Both the position numbers and the translations under genes were made by a program. The notes below the pieces were generated by a model, which made no database searches, was not told the origin of the DNA, and worked only from the letters and a program-made list of their open reading frames with translations. Below are positions 51,880-59,762 of a stretch of 64,000 nt of DNA, piece after piece. Source of the DNA: Bradyrhizobium sp. 190 (GTDB taxonomy: Bacteria; Pseudomonadota; Alphaproteobacteria; Rhizobiales; Xanthobacteraceae); the NCBI RefSeq assembly GCF_023073415.1, contig NZ_JADPJL010000037.1, forward strand, positions 186,001 through 250,000, written 5' to 3'. Numbering within the stretch: position 1 is the stretch's first letter; each line of letters begins with the position of its first letter.

Positions 51880-52134
51880 TCAGTCGCGAGTCATCGCGAT
51901 CATATTGAAGTCCTTGTCGAGCTTGATGTCGTACTGCCCGCCCTTGCACTTGGCGTCATCGACTTCAAAGTAACCGCTGCCCTCGGTTTCCTTTTCCATC
52001 TTGCCGCCCGTGCAGCCAAGGACTTCCAAGGCAGCTTTGATCTTCTCGGCCTCCGCCGGTGTCACTGGGGTGTCAGCAAGCGCGAAAGTGCTGCTTACAA
52101 GTGCAGCGCCGAACGCCATCAAGAAGGGCTTCAT
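51880..52134 (-). CDS. Small exported protein, PepSY-like
   Basis: An 84-residue protein with a Sec signal (FLMAFGAALVSSTFALAD) and a short mature domain of the PepSY type: KIKAALEVLGCTGGKMEKET, then GYFEVDDAKCKGGQYDIKLD and DFNMIAMTRD. Two cysteines may pair. PepSY domains are thought to act as inhibitors or adaptors in the periplasm. The start MKPFLMAF has the signal peptide immediately after it; upstream in-frame sequence is rejected. Confidence 0.8.
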   Translation of the reverse strand: MKPFLMAFGAALVSSTFALADTPVTPAEAEKIKAALEVLGCTGGKMEKETEGSGYFEVDDAKCKGGQYDIKLDKDFNMIAMTRD

Positions 52135-52343
52135 CTGTGCATTCTCCAATTCAGCAAACGAAACCAGCCTAACCCAAGTTTGTTCCAACAACCAAAGGCG
52201 TCAGGAGGAACCCGGTAGCCCTGCGGATCTCTGAACGTGGCACGTCCCGTCATTTCGGTGCGATCCGGTATTTGGTCGCTATCGGGGCATAGCGGACATG
52301 CCATCGAACCACACGATCAAACCCTCGAGACAACCGCGCCCCA

Positions 52344-52832
52344 TCAAGCCCGGTATTGTTCGTCGCTGACCTTCTCCATCCAGTCGACGGCCTTGCCGTC
52401 GAGCCGCTCCTGGATGGCGATGTGCGTCATGGCCGTCGTCGGCGTCGCGCCATGCCAGTGCTTTTCACCCGGCGGAAACCAGACGACGTCGCCCGGGTGA
52501 ATTTCCTCGACACGGCCGCCCCAGACCTGCACCCAGCCGCGTCCGGACGTGACGATCAAGGTCTGGCCCAAGGGGTGGGTATGCCATGCCGTCCGCGCAC
52601 CGGGCTCGAAGGTGACGCTGGCGCCGGCGACACGCGCGGGACCGGGAGCCTGCATCAGCGGATCGACGCGCACATTGCCCGTGAAGTATTCCACCGGCCC
52701 TTTGCCTGATGGTCGTGAACCGCTTCGCTTGATTTCCATCGTTCCGTTCCTTGGCTTCGCCGGGACAGCCGGCATGGTGCCCGCTGCCACCGCGAGCGCG
52801 GTGGTGGCGAGCAGGCGTCTTCGCGTGAACAT
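52344..52832 (-). CDS. Exported cupin-domain protein
   Basis: A 162-residue protein with a twin-arginine-like signal (FTRRRLLATTALAVAAGTMP) and one cupin barrel. Metal-ligand motifs are ARTAWHTHPLGQTLIV (two His) and GDVVWFPPGEKHWHGATPTT (His near the end). This matches the quercetin-dioxygenase/mandelonitrile-lyase-like small cupins. It follows the aldehyde oxidase large-subunit gene by 65 nt on the same strand, so it may be the last gene of that operon. Its reaction is unknown. Confidence 0.85.
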   Translation of the reverse strand: MFTRRRLLATTALAVAAGTMPAVPAKPRNGTMEIKRSGSRPSGKGPVEYFTGNVRVDPLMQAPGPARVAGASVTFEPGARTAWHTHPLGQTLIVTSGRGWVQVWGGRVEEIHPGDVVWFPPGEKHWHGATPTTAMTHIAIQERLDGKAVDWMEKVSDEQYRA

Positions 52833-52897
52833 GGTGCTTCCCCTAATCGCACTTGCGGCGAGCTTCGAGATACGCGGCAGCAACGCAATCGAAGCGC

Positions 52898-55102
52898 TCA
52901 ACCCACGTCCGGCATTTGCTCCAGCAGCTTGTCGAGCGTGATCGGATAATCGCGGACGCGCACGCCGGTCGCGTTGTAGACCGCGTTGGCAACGGCAGCC
53001 GCCACGCCGCAGATGCCGAGCTCGGCGACGCCCTTGGCCTTCATCGGCGACGACATCGGATCGGTCTCATCAAGGAAGAACATTTCCTGATGGGGGATGT
53101 CGGCATGCACCGGCACCTCGTAACCGGCGAGGTCATGGTTGACGAAGAAGCCGGCGCGCTTGTCGACCACAAGTTCTTCCATCAGCGCCGCGCCGACGCC
53201 CATGGTCATGGCGCCGATCACCTGGCTCCGCGCCGTCTTTGGATTCAGGATACGGCCAGCGGCGCACACCGCGAGCATGCGGCGCACGCGGATCTCGGCG
53301 GTCGCCGCATCGACGCCGACTTCGACGAAGTGCGCGCCGAAGGTCGATTGCTGGTACTTCTTGGCGATATCGCCATATTCGATTTCGTCTTCGGCCGAGA
53401 TGCCGCCATCGGCCGCAGCCTGCATCAGCGGCACGCTGCGATTGCCCGCGCGCACGGCCCCATCGACGAACTCCGCCTCCGCGGAGTTGAACCCGAGCTT
53501 CTGCGCGATCATCTCGCGCAGCTTGACGCAGGCGGCATAGACGCCGGCGGTCGAGTTGTTGCCGCCCCACTGCCCGCCGGAACCGGCCGACACCGGGAAA
53601 GCCGAGTCGCCGAGACGCACCTTCACATTCTCGAGCGGCACGCCCATCATCTCGGCCGCGGTCTGCGCGATGATGGTGTAGCTGCCGGTGCCGATGTCGG
53701 TCATGTCGGTTTCGACGGTCACGACACCGCTCTTGTCGAGCCGCACCCGCGCCGCCGACTTCGTCAGCAGATTGTTGCGGAACGCGGCGGCGGCGCCGAT
53801 GCCGACCAGCCAGCGCCCGTCGCGGACCCTGCCCGGCTGCGGGTTGCGCTTGTTCCAGCCGAAGCGCTCGGCGCCCGTACGCAGGCACTCGACGAGCTGA
53901 CGCTGCGAGAACGGCCGCTCCGGCTTTTCCGGATCGACCTGGGTGTCGTTGAGGATGCGAAACTCGATCGGGTCGATCCCGAGCTTCTCGGCCATTTCAT
54001 CGACGGCGATTTCCAGCGCCATCATGCCCGTCGCCTCGCCCGGCGCGCGCATCGCATTGCCTTCGGCCAGATCGAGCGTCGCGAGCCGCGTGGCGGTCAT
54101 GCGGTGCGTGCCTGCATAGAGCAGCCGGGTCTGGCTGACCGCGCCGTCGGCCTTGCCGCCCGGCAGATCGCCGGACCAGCTCTCATGACCGATCGCCGTG
54201 ATCTTGCCGTCCCGCGTGGCCCCGATGCGGATGCGCTGGATCGTTGCCGGGCGATGCGTGGTGTTGTTGAACATCAGCGGACGCTGCAGCGCCACCTTCA
54301 CCGGCCGTTTCGCCGCGCGCGCGCCCAATGCGGCGAGCAGCGCGTCGGCGCGCGGGAACAGCTTGCCGCCAAAACCACCGCCGATGAACGGCGAATCGAG
54401 GCGGACGTTTTCCTTCGGAATGCCCAGCGTTGTGGCCATCTCCGCCTTGTTCCAGGCGATCATCTGGTTCGAGGTCCATAGCGTGAGCTTGTCGCCCTCC
54501 CATGCGGCGATCGTGGCGTGCGGCTCCATCATGGCGTGCGCTTCATCGGGCGTGCTGTAGCGCGCATCGAGCCGGACCGGCGCGGCCGCAAACGCCGCGG
54601 CGAAGTCGCCGACCGCCGTATCGCCGGGACCGCCGGTGATGGGATTTGGTTTTGCCTTATCCAGCAGAGAAGCGAGATCGAACGCACCCTGCTCCCTGAC
54701 GTAATCGACGCGGATCAACTGCGCGGCGGCGCGCGCCTGCTCAAACGTTTCCGCGACGACGACGGCAATGGCCTGGTGATAATGCTGGATCTCGGGACCA
54801 CCGAGGAGTTTTGCCGTGTTGAGCCTGCCCTTGTCGAGCTTGCCGGCGTTGTCAGCCGTGACGATCGCGAGCACGCCGGGCGCGGCCTTGGCATGACTCA
54901 GATCCATCCCGGCGATCCGTCCCTTGGCGATCGCCGAACCGACGACATAGCCATAGGCCTGGTTTGCCACGACATCGTGGCGCTCATAGGCGTAGGGCGC
55001 CGTGCCGGTGGCCTTGAGCGGACCATCGATCCGGCTGACGGGCTTGCCGACGATTCTGAGCTGATCAATCGGGTTGGTCGTGGCGGGAGATTCGAATTTC
55101 AT
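52898..55102 (-). CDS. paoC: Molybdopterin-binding large subunit of a periplasmic-type aldehyde oxidase
   Basis: A 734-residue xanthine-dehydrogenase-family catalytic subunit, the same length as E. coli PaoC. It has RIVGKPVSRIDGPLKATGTA at the N-terminus, FIGGGFGGKLFPRADALLAA, an APGEATGMMALEIAVDEMAE block, SGGQWGGNNSTAGVYAACVK, and the late GVAELGICGVAAAVANAV, where the active-site Glu sits. It should bind molybdopterin-cytosine dinucleotide and oxidise aromatic aldehydes. It is exported as a complex with the Tat-tagged small subunit. The 3-nt gap to the FAD-subunit gene indicates one operon. Confidence 0.9.
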   Translation of the reverse strand: MKFESPATTNPIDQLRIVGKPVSRIDGPLKATGTAPYAYERHDVVANQAYGYVVGSAIAKGRIAGMDLSHAKAAPGVLAIVTADNAGKLDKGRLNTAKLLGGPEIQHYHQAIAVVVAETFEQARAAAQLIRVDYVREQGAFDLASLLDKAKPNPITGGPGDTAVGDFAAAFAAAPVRLDARYSTPDEAHAMMEPHATIAAWEGDKLTLWTSNQMIAWNKAEMATTLGIPKENVRLDSPFIGGGFGGKLFPRADALLAALGARAAKRPVKVALQRPLMFNNTTHRPATIQRIRIGATRDGKITAIGHESWSGDLPGGKADGAVSQTRLLYAGTHRMTATRLATLDLAEGNAMRAPGEATGMMALEIAVDEMAEKLGIDPIEFRILNDTQVDPEKPERPFSQRQLVECLRTGAERFGWNKRNPQPGRVRDGRWLVGIGAAAAFRNNLLTKSAARVRLDKSGVVTVETDMTDIGTGSYTIIAQTAAEMMGVPLENVKVRLGDSAFPVSAGSGGQWGGNNSTAGVYAACVKLREMIAQKLGFNSAEAEFVDGAVRAGNRSVPLMQAAADGGISAEDEIEYGDIAKKYQQSTFGAHFVEVGVDAATAEIRVRRMLAVCAAGRILNPKTARSQVIGAMTMGVGAALMEELVVDKRAGFFVNHDLAGYEVPVHADIPHQEMFFLDETDPMSSPMKAKGVAELGICGVAAAVANAVYNATGVRVRDYPITLDKLLEQMPDVG

Positions 55103-55105
55103 GTG

Positions 55106-56056
55106 TCAGCCCTTCGCTTCGGTCAGCACCGCGCCGAGCGTGCGCTCGGCCAGCGACAGCTTGAATGTGTTTTCGCGCGTCGGCTTCGCATCGGCGAGCA
55201 ATTGCGCGGCGACGGCCTTGGCGCCGCGCGGCATTGCGGCCTCAGCCGCTTCGACGCGCCACGGTTTGTGGGCGACGCCGCCAAGCGCCACGCGTCCGGT
55301 GCCGTCGCGCTGCACGATCGCGGCGACCGAGACGAGCGCGAAAGCATAGGAGGCGCGATCGCGCACCTTGCGATAGACCTGCCTGCCGCCGACGGGTTTT
55401 GGCAGCGTCACCGCGGTAATGAGCTCGCCCGGCTGCAGCGTGGTTTCGATATGCGGCGTGTCGCCGGGCAGGCGGTAGAATTCGGCGATCGGGATCGTTC
55501 GCGTCGCGCCGTCCGGCCGCACGGTTTCCACCGTCGCATCAAGCGCGCGCATCCCGACCGCCATGTCGCTCGGATGGGTGGCAATGCAGGCTTCGCTTGC
55601 GCCCAACACGGCATGCTGGCGGCTGAACCCGCCGATTGCCGCGCAGCCGCTGCCGGGCCGGCGTTTGTTGCAGGGCTGGTTGGTGTCGTAGAAGTAAGGA
55701 CAGCGCGTCCGCTGCAGCAGGTTGCCCGCCGTGGTCGCCTTGTTGCGCAACTGGCCCGAGGCGCCCGCCAGCAGCGCGCGCGACAATACGCCATAGTCGC
55801 GCCGCACGCGGCTATCAGCGGCGAGATCGGTGTTGCGCACCAGTGCGCCGATACGCAATCCGCCCTCCGATGTCGGTTCGATCTTGTCGAGCGCGAGGCC
55901 GTTGACGTCGATCAGATGGGCCGGCGTCTCGATCTCGAGTTTCATCAGATCGAGGAGATTGGTGCCACCGGCGATGAACTTGGTATCGGGATTGCGCAAG
56001 GCGGCAGCGGCGGCATCAGCCGGCGTGCGGGCGCGCTCGTAAGTGAAAGATCTCAT
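55106..56056 (-). CDS. paoB: FAD-binding medium subunit of aldehyde oxidase
   Basis: A 316-residue FAD subunit with KFIAGGTNLLDLMKLEIETP and a later GASGQLRNKATTAGNLLQRT block that wraps the flavin. It includes the cysteine-rich RCPYFYDTNQPCNKRRPGSG insert; in E. coli PaoB an equivalent insert binds an extra [4Fe-4S] cluster, so this is a PaoB-type rather than a plain XdhB-type protein. The start overlaps the small-subunit stop (ATGA). Confidence 0.9.
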   Translation of the reverse strand: MRSFTYERARTPADAAAAALRNPDTKFIAGGTNLLDLMKLEIETPAHLIDVNGLALDKIEPTSEGGLRIGALVRNTDLAADSRVRRDYGVLSRALLAGASGQLRNKATTAGNLLQRTRCPYFYDTNQPCNKRRPGSGCAAIGGFSRQHAVLGASEACIATHPSDMAVGMRALDATVETVRPDGATRTIPIAEFYRLPGDTPHIETTLQPGELITAVTLPKPVGGRQVYRKVRDRASYAFALVSVAAIVQRDGTGRVALGGVAHKPWRVEAAEAAMPRGAKAVAAQLLADAKPTRENTFKLSLAERTLGAVLTEAKG

Positions 56057-56706
56057 GCGGGTCTCCCGGCAACTTCTGATATCGCCTCGGCGATGTTGGA
56101 ATAGGCGCCGCAACGGCAGATGTTGCCGCTCATGCGCTCGCGGAGCTCGGCATTGGTCAGTTGCGCCGGCGCGTTGAGGTCGGCGCTGACATGGCTCGGA
56201 ATGCCGGCCTTGATCTCGTCCAGCACGGCAACCGCCGAGCAGATCTGTCCGGGCGTGCAATAGCCGCATTGATAGCCGTCATGTTTTACGAATGCGGCCT
56301 GCATCGGGTGCAGGTTCTCAGGCGTACCCAGTCCCTCGATCGTCCTGATCTCGTCGCCCTCATGCATGACCGCCAGGGTCAGGCAGGAATTAATCCGCCG
56401 CCCCCCCGATATGACCGTGCAGGCACCGCACTGACCGTGATCGCACCCCTTCTTGGAGCCGGTGAGATGCAGGTGCTCGCGCAGCGCATCGAGCAGCGTG
56501 GTGCGCGTGTCGAGCGTGACTTCGCGCGGCCTGCCATTCACGTTGAAGGAGACCTTCGACATCGGGACAGCCTGGGGGGCGGCCTGCGCAGGAGCCACCG
56601 GCGTTTGCGCATTGGCCACCGGGGGTGCCGCGCCAAAGGCCACCGATGCGGCGGTTCCCAGCAACAGTTTCCGCCGCGATAGATCGAAGTCGCTCGGACC
56701 TTGCAT
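56053..56706 (-). CDS. paoA: [2Fe-2S] small subunit of aldehyde oxidase, Tat-exported
   Basis: A 217-residue iron-sulfur subunit. A twin-arginine signal (LSRRKLLLGTAASVAFGA) leads the whole complex to the periplasm. The plant-type cluster is in KKGCDHGQCGACTV with a later Cys, and the second cluster cysteines are in YQCGYCTPGQIC and MSGNICRCGAYSNIAE. The order paoA-paoB-paoC matches E. coli. A paoD/XdhC-like maturation gene is not found next door. A divergent LysR gene is the likely regulator. Confidence 0.93.
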   Translation of the reverse strand: MQGPSDFDLSRRKLLLGTAASVAFGAAPPVANAQTPVAPAQAAPQAVPMSKVSFNVNGRPREVTLDTRTTLLDALREHLHLTGSKKGCDHGQCGACTVISGGRRINSCLTLAVMHEGDEIRTIEGLGTPENLHPMQAAFVKHDGYQCGYCTPGQICSAVAVLDEIKAGIPSHVSADLNAPAQLTNAELRERMSGNICRCGAYSNIAEAISEVAGRPA

Positions 56707-56930
56707 GTCGTGTTCCCATTTTGCTGTCGGTTGATGTTCGGCGCGACCGTGCCGGCGTCCGCATCTATCGTCGTGTAACCGCGCCGGGTTTCGGCTGTTC
56801 CTCGCCGGCGTTCACGTTTGAAAGAGCTGTCGCGGGAGGACCGCGCTTGCCGGCTTCGCACAAGCTAACGGCTGCACGGAGCTTCGATTAGGTGGTACAA
56901 TCAGCTTGTACTTATGAAATGGATTCATGA

Positions 56931-57824
56931 ATGGCGCGCCAGAACATCAACGATCTCCTCGCGTTCCTGGTGGTGGCGCGGGAGAAAAGCTTCACCCGGG
57001 CAGCGGCGCAGCTCGATGTTTCGCAATCCGCGCTCTCTCATACGATCCGCGGGCTGGAGGAGCGGCTCGGCCTGCGGTTATTGACCCGCACCACCCGCAG
57101 CGTCGCGCCGACGGAGGCTGGCGAGCGCCTGATGCGAACGGTGGCGCCGAAGCTGGAGGAGATCGACGCCGAGCTTTCCGCACTGACCGAATTGCGCGAC
57201 AAGCCGGCCGGCACCATCCGCATCACCGCGGCCGAGCATTCGGCCGTAACGATCCTCTGGCCTGCTTTGGCAACACTGCTGCCGCGATATCCCGACATCA
57301 AGGTGGAGGTGAACGTCGACTACGGTTTCACCGACATCGTCGCGGAGCGTTTCGACGCCGGCGTTCGTCTCGGCGAGCAGGTGGCCAAGGACATGATCGC
57401 GGTGCGCATCGGACCGGATTTCCGCATGGCGGTGGTCGGCACATCAGGCTATTTCGCTGTTCACCCCAAGCCCGCCAAGCCGCAGGACCTCGTGGCCCAT
57501 AGCTGCATCAATATCCGATTGCCGACCTATGGCGGGATCTACGCCTGGGAGTTCGAGAAGCGCGGACGCGCCCTGAAGGTCCGGGTCGACGGCCAGCTGG
57601 TATTCAACAACATCACGCTGCGGATGAATGCGGCTCTCGCCGGGCTCGGCCTCGCCTACCTGCCCGAGGACCAGGTGCAGGCCCATCTCGCCGACGGCCG
57701 CCTGATCCGCGTGCTGGCCGACTGGTGTCCGCCCTTCTCGGGCTATCACCTCTATTACCCGAGCCGCCGCCAGCCAACTCCGGCCTTTGCCGTGCTGGTC
57801 GCGGCGCTGCGTTACCGGGGCTGA
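56931..57824 (+). CDS. LysR-family transcriptional regulator
   Basis: A 297-residue LysR regulator. The N-terminal winged HTH reads FTRAAAQLDVSQSALSHTIR, followed by GLEERLGLRLLTRTTRSVAP, and the rest is a periplasmic-binding-like effector domain. It is divergent from paoABC across a gap of about 220 bases, the classical arrangement for a LysR gene controlling its neighbour. The inducer is unknown; an aldehyde or related aromatic is a guess. The start ATG matches family alignments from memory. Confidence 0.92.
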   Translation: MARQNINDLLAFLVVAREKSFTRAAAQLDVSQSALSHTIRGLEERLGLRLLTRTTRSVAPTEAGERLMRTVAPKLEEIDAELSALTELRDKPAGTIRITAAEHSAVTILWPALATLLPRYPDIKVEVNVDYGFTDIVAERFDAGVRLGEQVAKDMIAVRIGPDFRMAVVGTSGYFAVHPKPAKPQDLVAHSCINIRLPTYGGIYAWEFEKRGRALKVRVDGQLVFNNITLRMNAALAGLGLAYLPEDQVQAHLADGRLIRVLADWCPPFSGYHLYYPSRRQPTPAFAVLVAALRYRG

Positions 57825-57884
57825 TGCGCTAAACGAAAAGGGCCGCAGCAGCAACGCCACGGCTCTCTCTCCTGGAAGGGTCTG

Positions 57885-58115
57885 TCAGTTCGTGGTGCAG
57901 ACCTTCATGGTTTTCATGCCCGTCTCGGCCTCGGTCTTGGTCTTGAACGTGCCGTTGTCGACGATCGTCGTCGTGGTCGTCGTCGGCTTGGTATCGACCA
58001 CCGTGCATTTCTTGGTGGAGGCGTCGCGCACGACGTAGAATTCGGCGGCTACCGCGATTTCGGCGACCACCGATGCGGCAACGACTAAGGTTCCGATCAT
58101 CAGAAATTTCTTCAA
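57885..58115 (-). CDS. Small exported protein, hypothetical
   Basis: A 76-residue protein with a Sec signal (KKFLMIGTLVVAASVVAEIA). The mature part has a repeat of threonines (PTTTTTTIVDNG) and two cysteines (KKCTVVD, MKVCTTN), giving a likely disulfide. The start is TTG, preceded by GGAGGAGG at a suitable distance. I recognise no family; small proteins of this look are frequent in Bradyrhizobium. It converges on the LysR gene. Confidence 0.75.
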   Translation of the reverse strand: MKKFLMIGTLVVAASVVAEIAVAAEFYVVRDASTKKCTVVDTKPTTTTTTIVDNGTFKTKTEAETGMKTMKVCTTN

Positions 58116-58218
58116 GGCGTCCTCCTCCAGTTTCTCACGTTGCAACCGGCAACTCCCGAGGAATTCAAATAGTTCCACTTTTTCCCGATACGGGACGAGC
58201 TTTCGGCACTGCCGCGGA

Positions 58219-58431
58219 CTAGTCCTCCGGGAGACCTTCCAGCCTCTTGAGATATTTGAGCCCCTCGACCGCCAGTAGTTCCGTGTCGGTCTCGCCCGCT
58301 TCGCAGCGCTGGCGGATAAAGCGCTGGAGACTTGCGCGCCGCGAGTCGTTCTCATCAATACCGCTGTGGATCAGCCGGTAGACGCTCCAGGCTCGTGCAA
58401 AGGCGGCTTCCGCGATATCCGGGCTGTTCAT
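58219..58431 (-). CDS. Short hypothetical protein
   Basis: A 70-residue soluble, helix-rich protein (MNSPDIAEAAFARAWSVYRL at the start, then RFIRQRCEAGETDTELLAVE). No motif or signal peptide is visible. The start was chosen because the upstream in-frame extension is Arg/Pro-rich and looks non-coding. Only coding bias and a plausible fold support it. Confidence 0.55.
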   Translation of the reverse strand: MNSPDIAEAAFARAWSVYRLIHSGIDENDSRRASLQRFIRQRCEAGETDTELLAVEGLKYLKRLEGLPED

Positions 58432-58666
58432 CCAGCTCTCCCTGCAAATCACGAGAGCCTGTTTTGCCAGTCTTTCCCGAAAATTTCCATGCAAGTTTTG
58501 GCAAAATCGCGCCGGCAAACTGGTAGGCGGCGCCCTCGCACTCGCGGGGATAAGCGGCAACTTGCGCTCGAATATACCCTTAATGATTTAGTTTCGTGAC
58601 CACGGAACAAATCTACTTGTCGGGAACTTGTGCCTCATCGCGATCACGCGATGGGGAGAGAGTTTG

Positions 58667-58909
58667 ATGAGACGTTTCGTTCTGATTGCTGCTGCGCTGC
58701 TTGCTTCGCTAGCCATGACCGCATCTGCTTCCGCCAGATTGGGGATGGCCCCGATGGCTGCGCCGGATGGCGGTGTGATCGAGGTCAAGCATGGGCGCGG
58801 TCATGGCCATGGCCATGGCCATGGAGGTTGGCACCGCGGACGCGGCCACCATTACGGATGGCACAGAGGTCGCGGTCACCACAAATGGCGCCACCATCGC
58901 CGCTGGTAA
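58667..58909 (+). CDS. Small exported His/Gly-rich protein
   Basis: An 80-residue protein with a Sec signal (RRFVLIAAALLASLAMTASA) and a short mature part with about 15 histidines in HGRGHGHGHGHGGWHRGRG followed by a second YGWHRGRGHHKWRHH block. The DNA of this part repeats GGCCATGGCCATGG-type units, so it has probably expanded by slippage. It may bind metal ions such as Ni, Cu or Zn. A GGGGAGAG site precedes the ATG. Confidence 0.75.
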   Translation: MRRFVLIAAALLASLAMTASASARLGMAPMAAPDGGVIEVKHGRGHGHGHGHGGWHRGRGHHYGWHRGRGHHKWRHHRRW

Positions 58910-59034
58910 GGCTCTCGCTGTCTTCGCGTTTGTCATTCCCATTGCCCTGATGATACGCGATGGCAGCGACACGAACGGTCGCGCCCTCGAGGCGCGGCCG
59001 GTTCGGTGATCAGAGTGATTGAATCAGACCGTGC

Positions 59035-59682
59035 TCAGCCGAGCCCCATCTCCACCGCGATCCGGATCAGGTCCGAATGATTCTTAGCGCCGAGCTTCTG
59101 CTTGAGCAGCGAGGTGGTGTTGGCGACCGTCTTGTAGGAAATCTCGAGCGCATCGGCGACTTCGACGATCTTGTCGCCGCGGCCGAGCAGCCGCAGGATT
59201 TCCAGCTCGCGCGCCGTCATTTGCGACGCCGGATTGGCCTTGATCGAAGCGCCTGAAAAGGTTACCGCCTCCGCCAGTTGCGGTGAAATGAAATTGTCTC
59301 CCGCGGCCACCTTGCGAACGGCCTTCACCAGCATCCTTGGATCGTCGCCCTTCGAGACATAGCCCTGCGCGCCCATCTCGATGGCGCGAACCACGAACGC
59401 CGGGTCGTCATTCATGCTGAACATGATGATCCTGGCGTCCGGATCATCCTTGCGGATGCGGCGCATCAGTTCGAAACCCGACACATCCGGAAGCTTGATA
59501 TCGATGACCGTGACGTCCGGCCGCTTCGCCACGTAGGCGCGGTGGCCGGACTTGGCGTCGGTGGCCTCTTCGATCTTCACGGAATTGTCCGACGCAAACA
59601 GCGACCGGCAACCCGACAGGACCACCGGATGGTCGTCGACGATCAGGACCTTCGTTGCCGATCTGCTAGAATTCTGCATCAT
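59035..59682 (-). CDS. NarL/FixJ-family response regulator
   Basis: A 215-residue regulator. The receiver has VLIVDDHPVVLSGCRS, phospho-acceptor Asp61 in VTVIDIKLPDVSGF, and Lys in YVSKGDDPR. The LuxR-type HTH is MTARELEILRLLGRGDKIVE with a following ISYKTVANTTSLLKQKLG. It is divergent from the sensor kinase gene across 80 bases, so both probably share a regulatory region and form a two-component system. A GAGG site precedes the ATG. Confidence 0.93.
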   Translation of the reverse strand: MMQNSSRSATKVLIVDDHPVVLSGCRSLFASDNSVKIEEATDAKSGHRAYVAKRPDVTVIDIKLPDVSGFELMRRIRKDDPDARIIMFSMNDDPAFVVRAIEMGAQGYVSKGDDPRMLVKAVRKVAAGDNFISPQLAEAVTFSGASIKANPASQMTARELEILRLLGRGDKIVEVADALEISYKTVANTTSLLKQKLGAKNHSDLIRIAVEMGLG

Positions 59683-59762
59683 CCATCCTCTTTAGGATTA
59701 AATAGGCGGTTGGCGGTATTTGAAAAGAGAAATCTTGGGTTGCGGGAGTTATATTAGTCGAA

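Noticed and set aside
51674..51949. A 91-codon open frame on the minus strand
   Set aside because: It covers repeat-like sequence and the end of the PepSY-like gene, has no ribosome site and matches nothing.
58790..58830. Short tandem CATGGC units as a regulatory repeat
   Set aside because: They encode the HG repeats of the His-rich protein in frame and are explained by coding.
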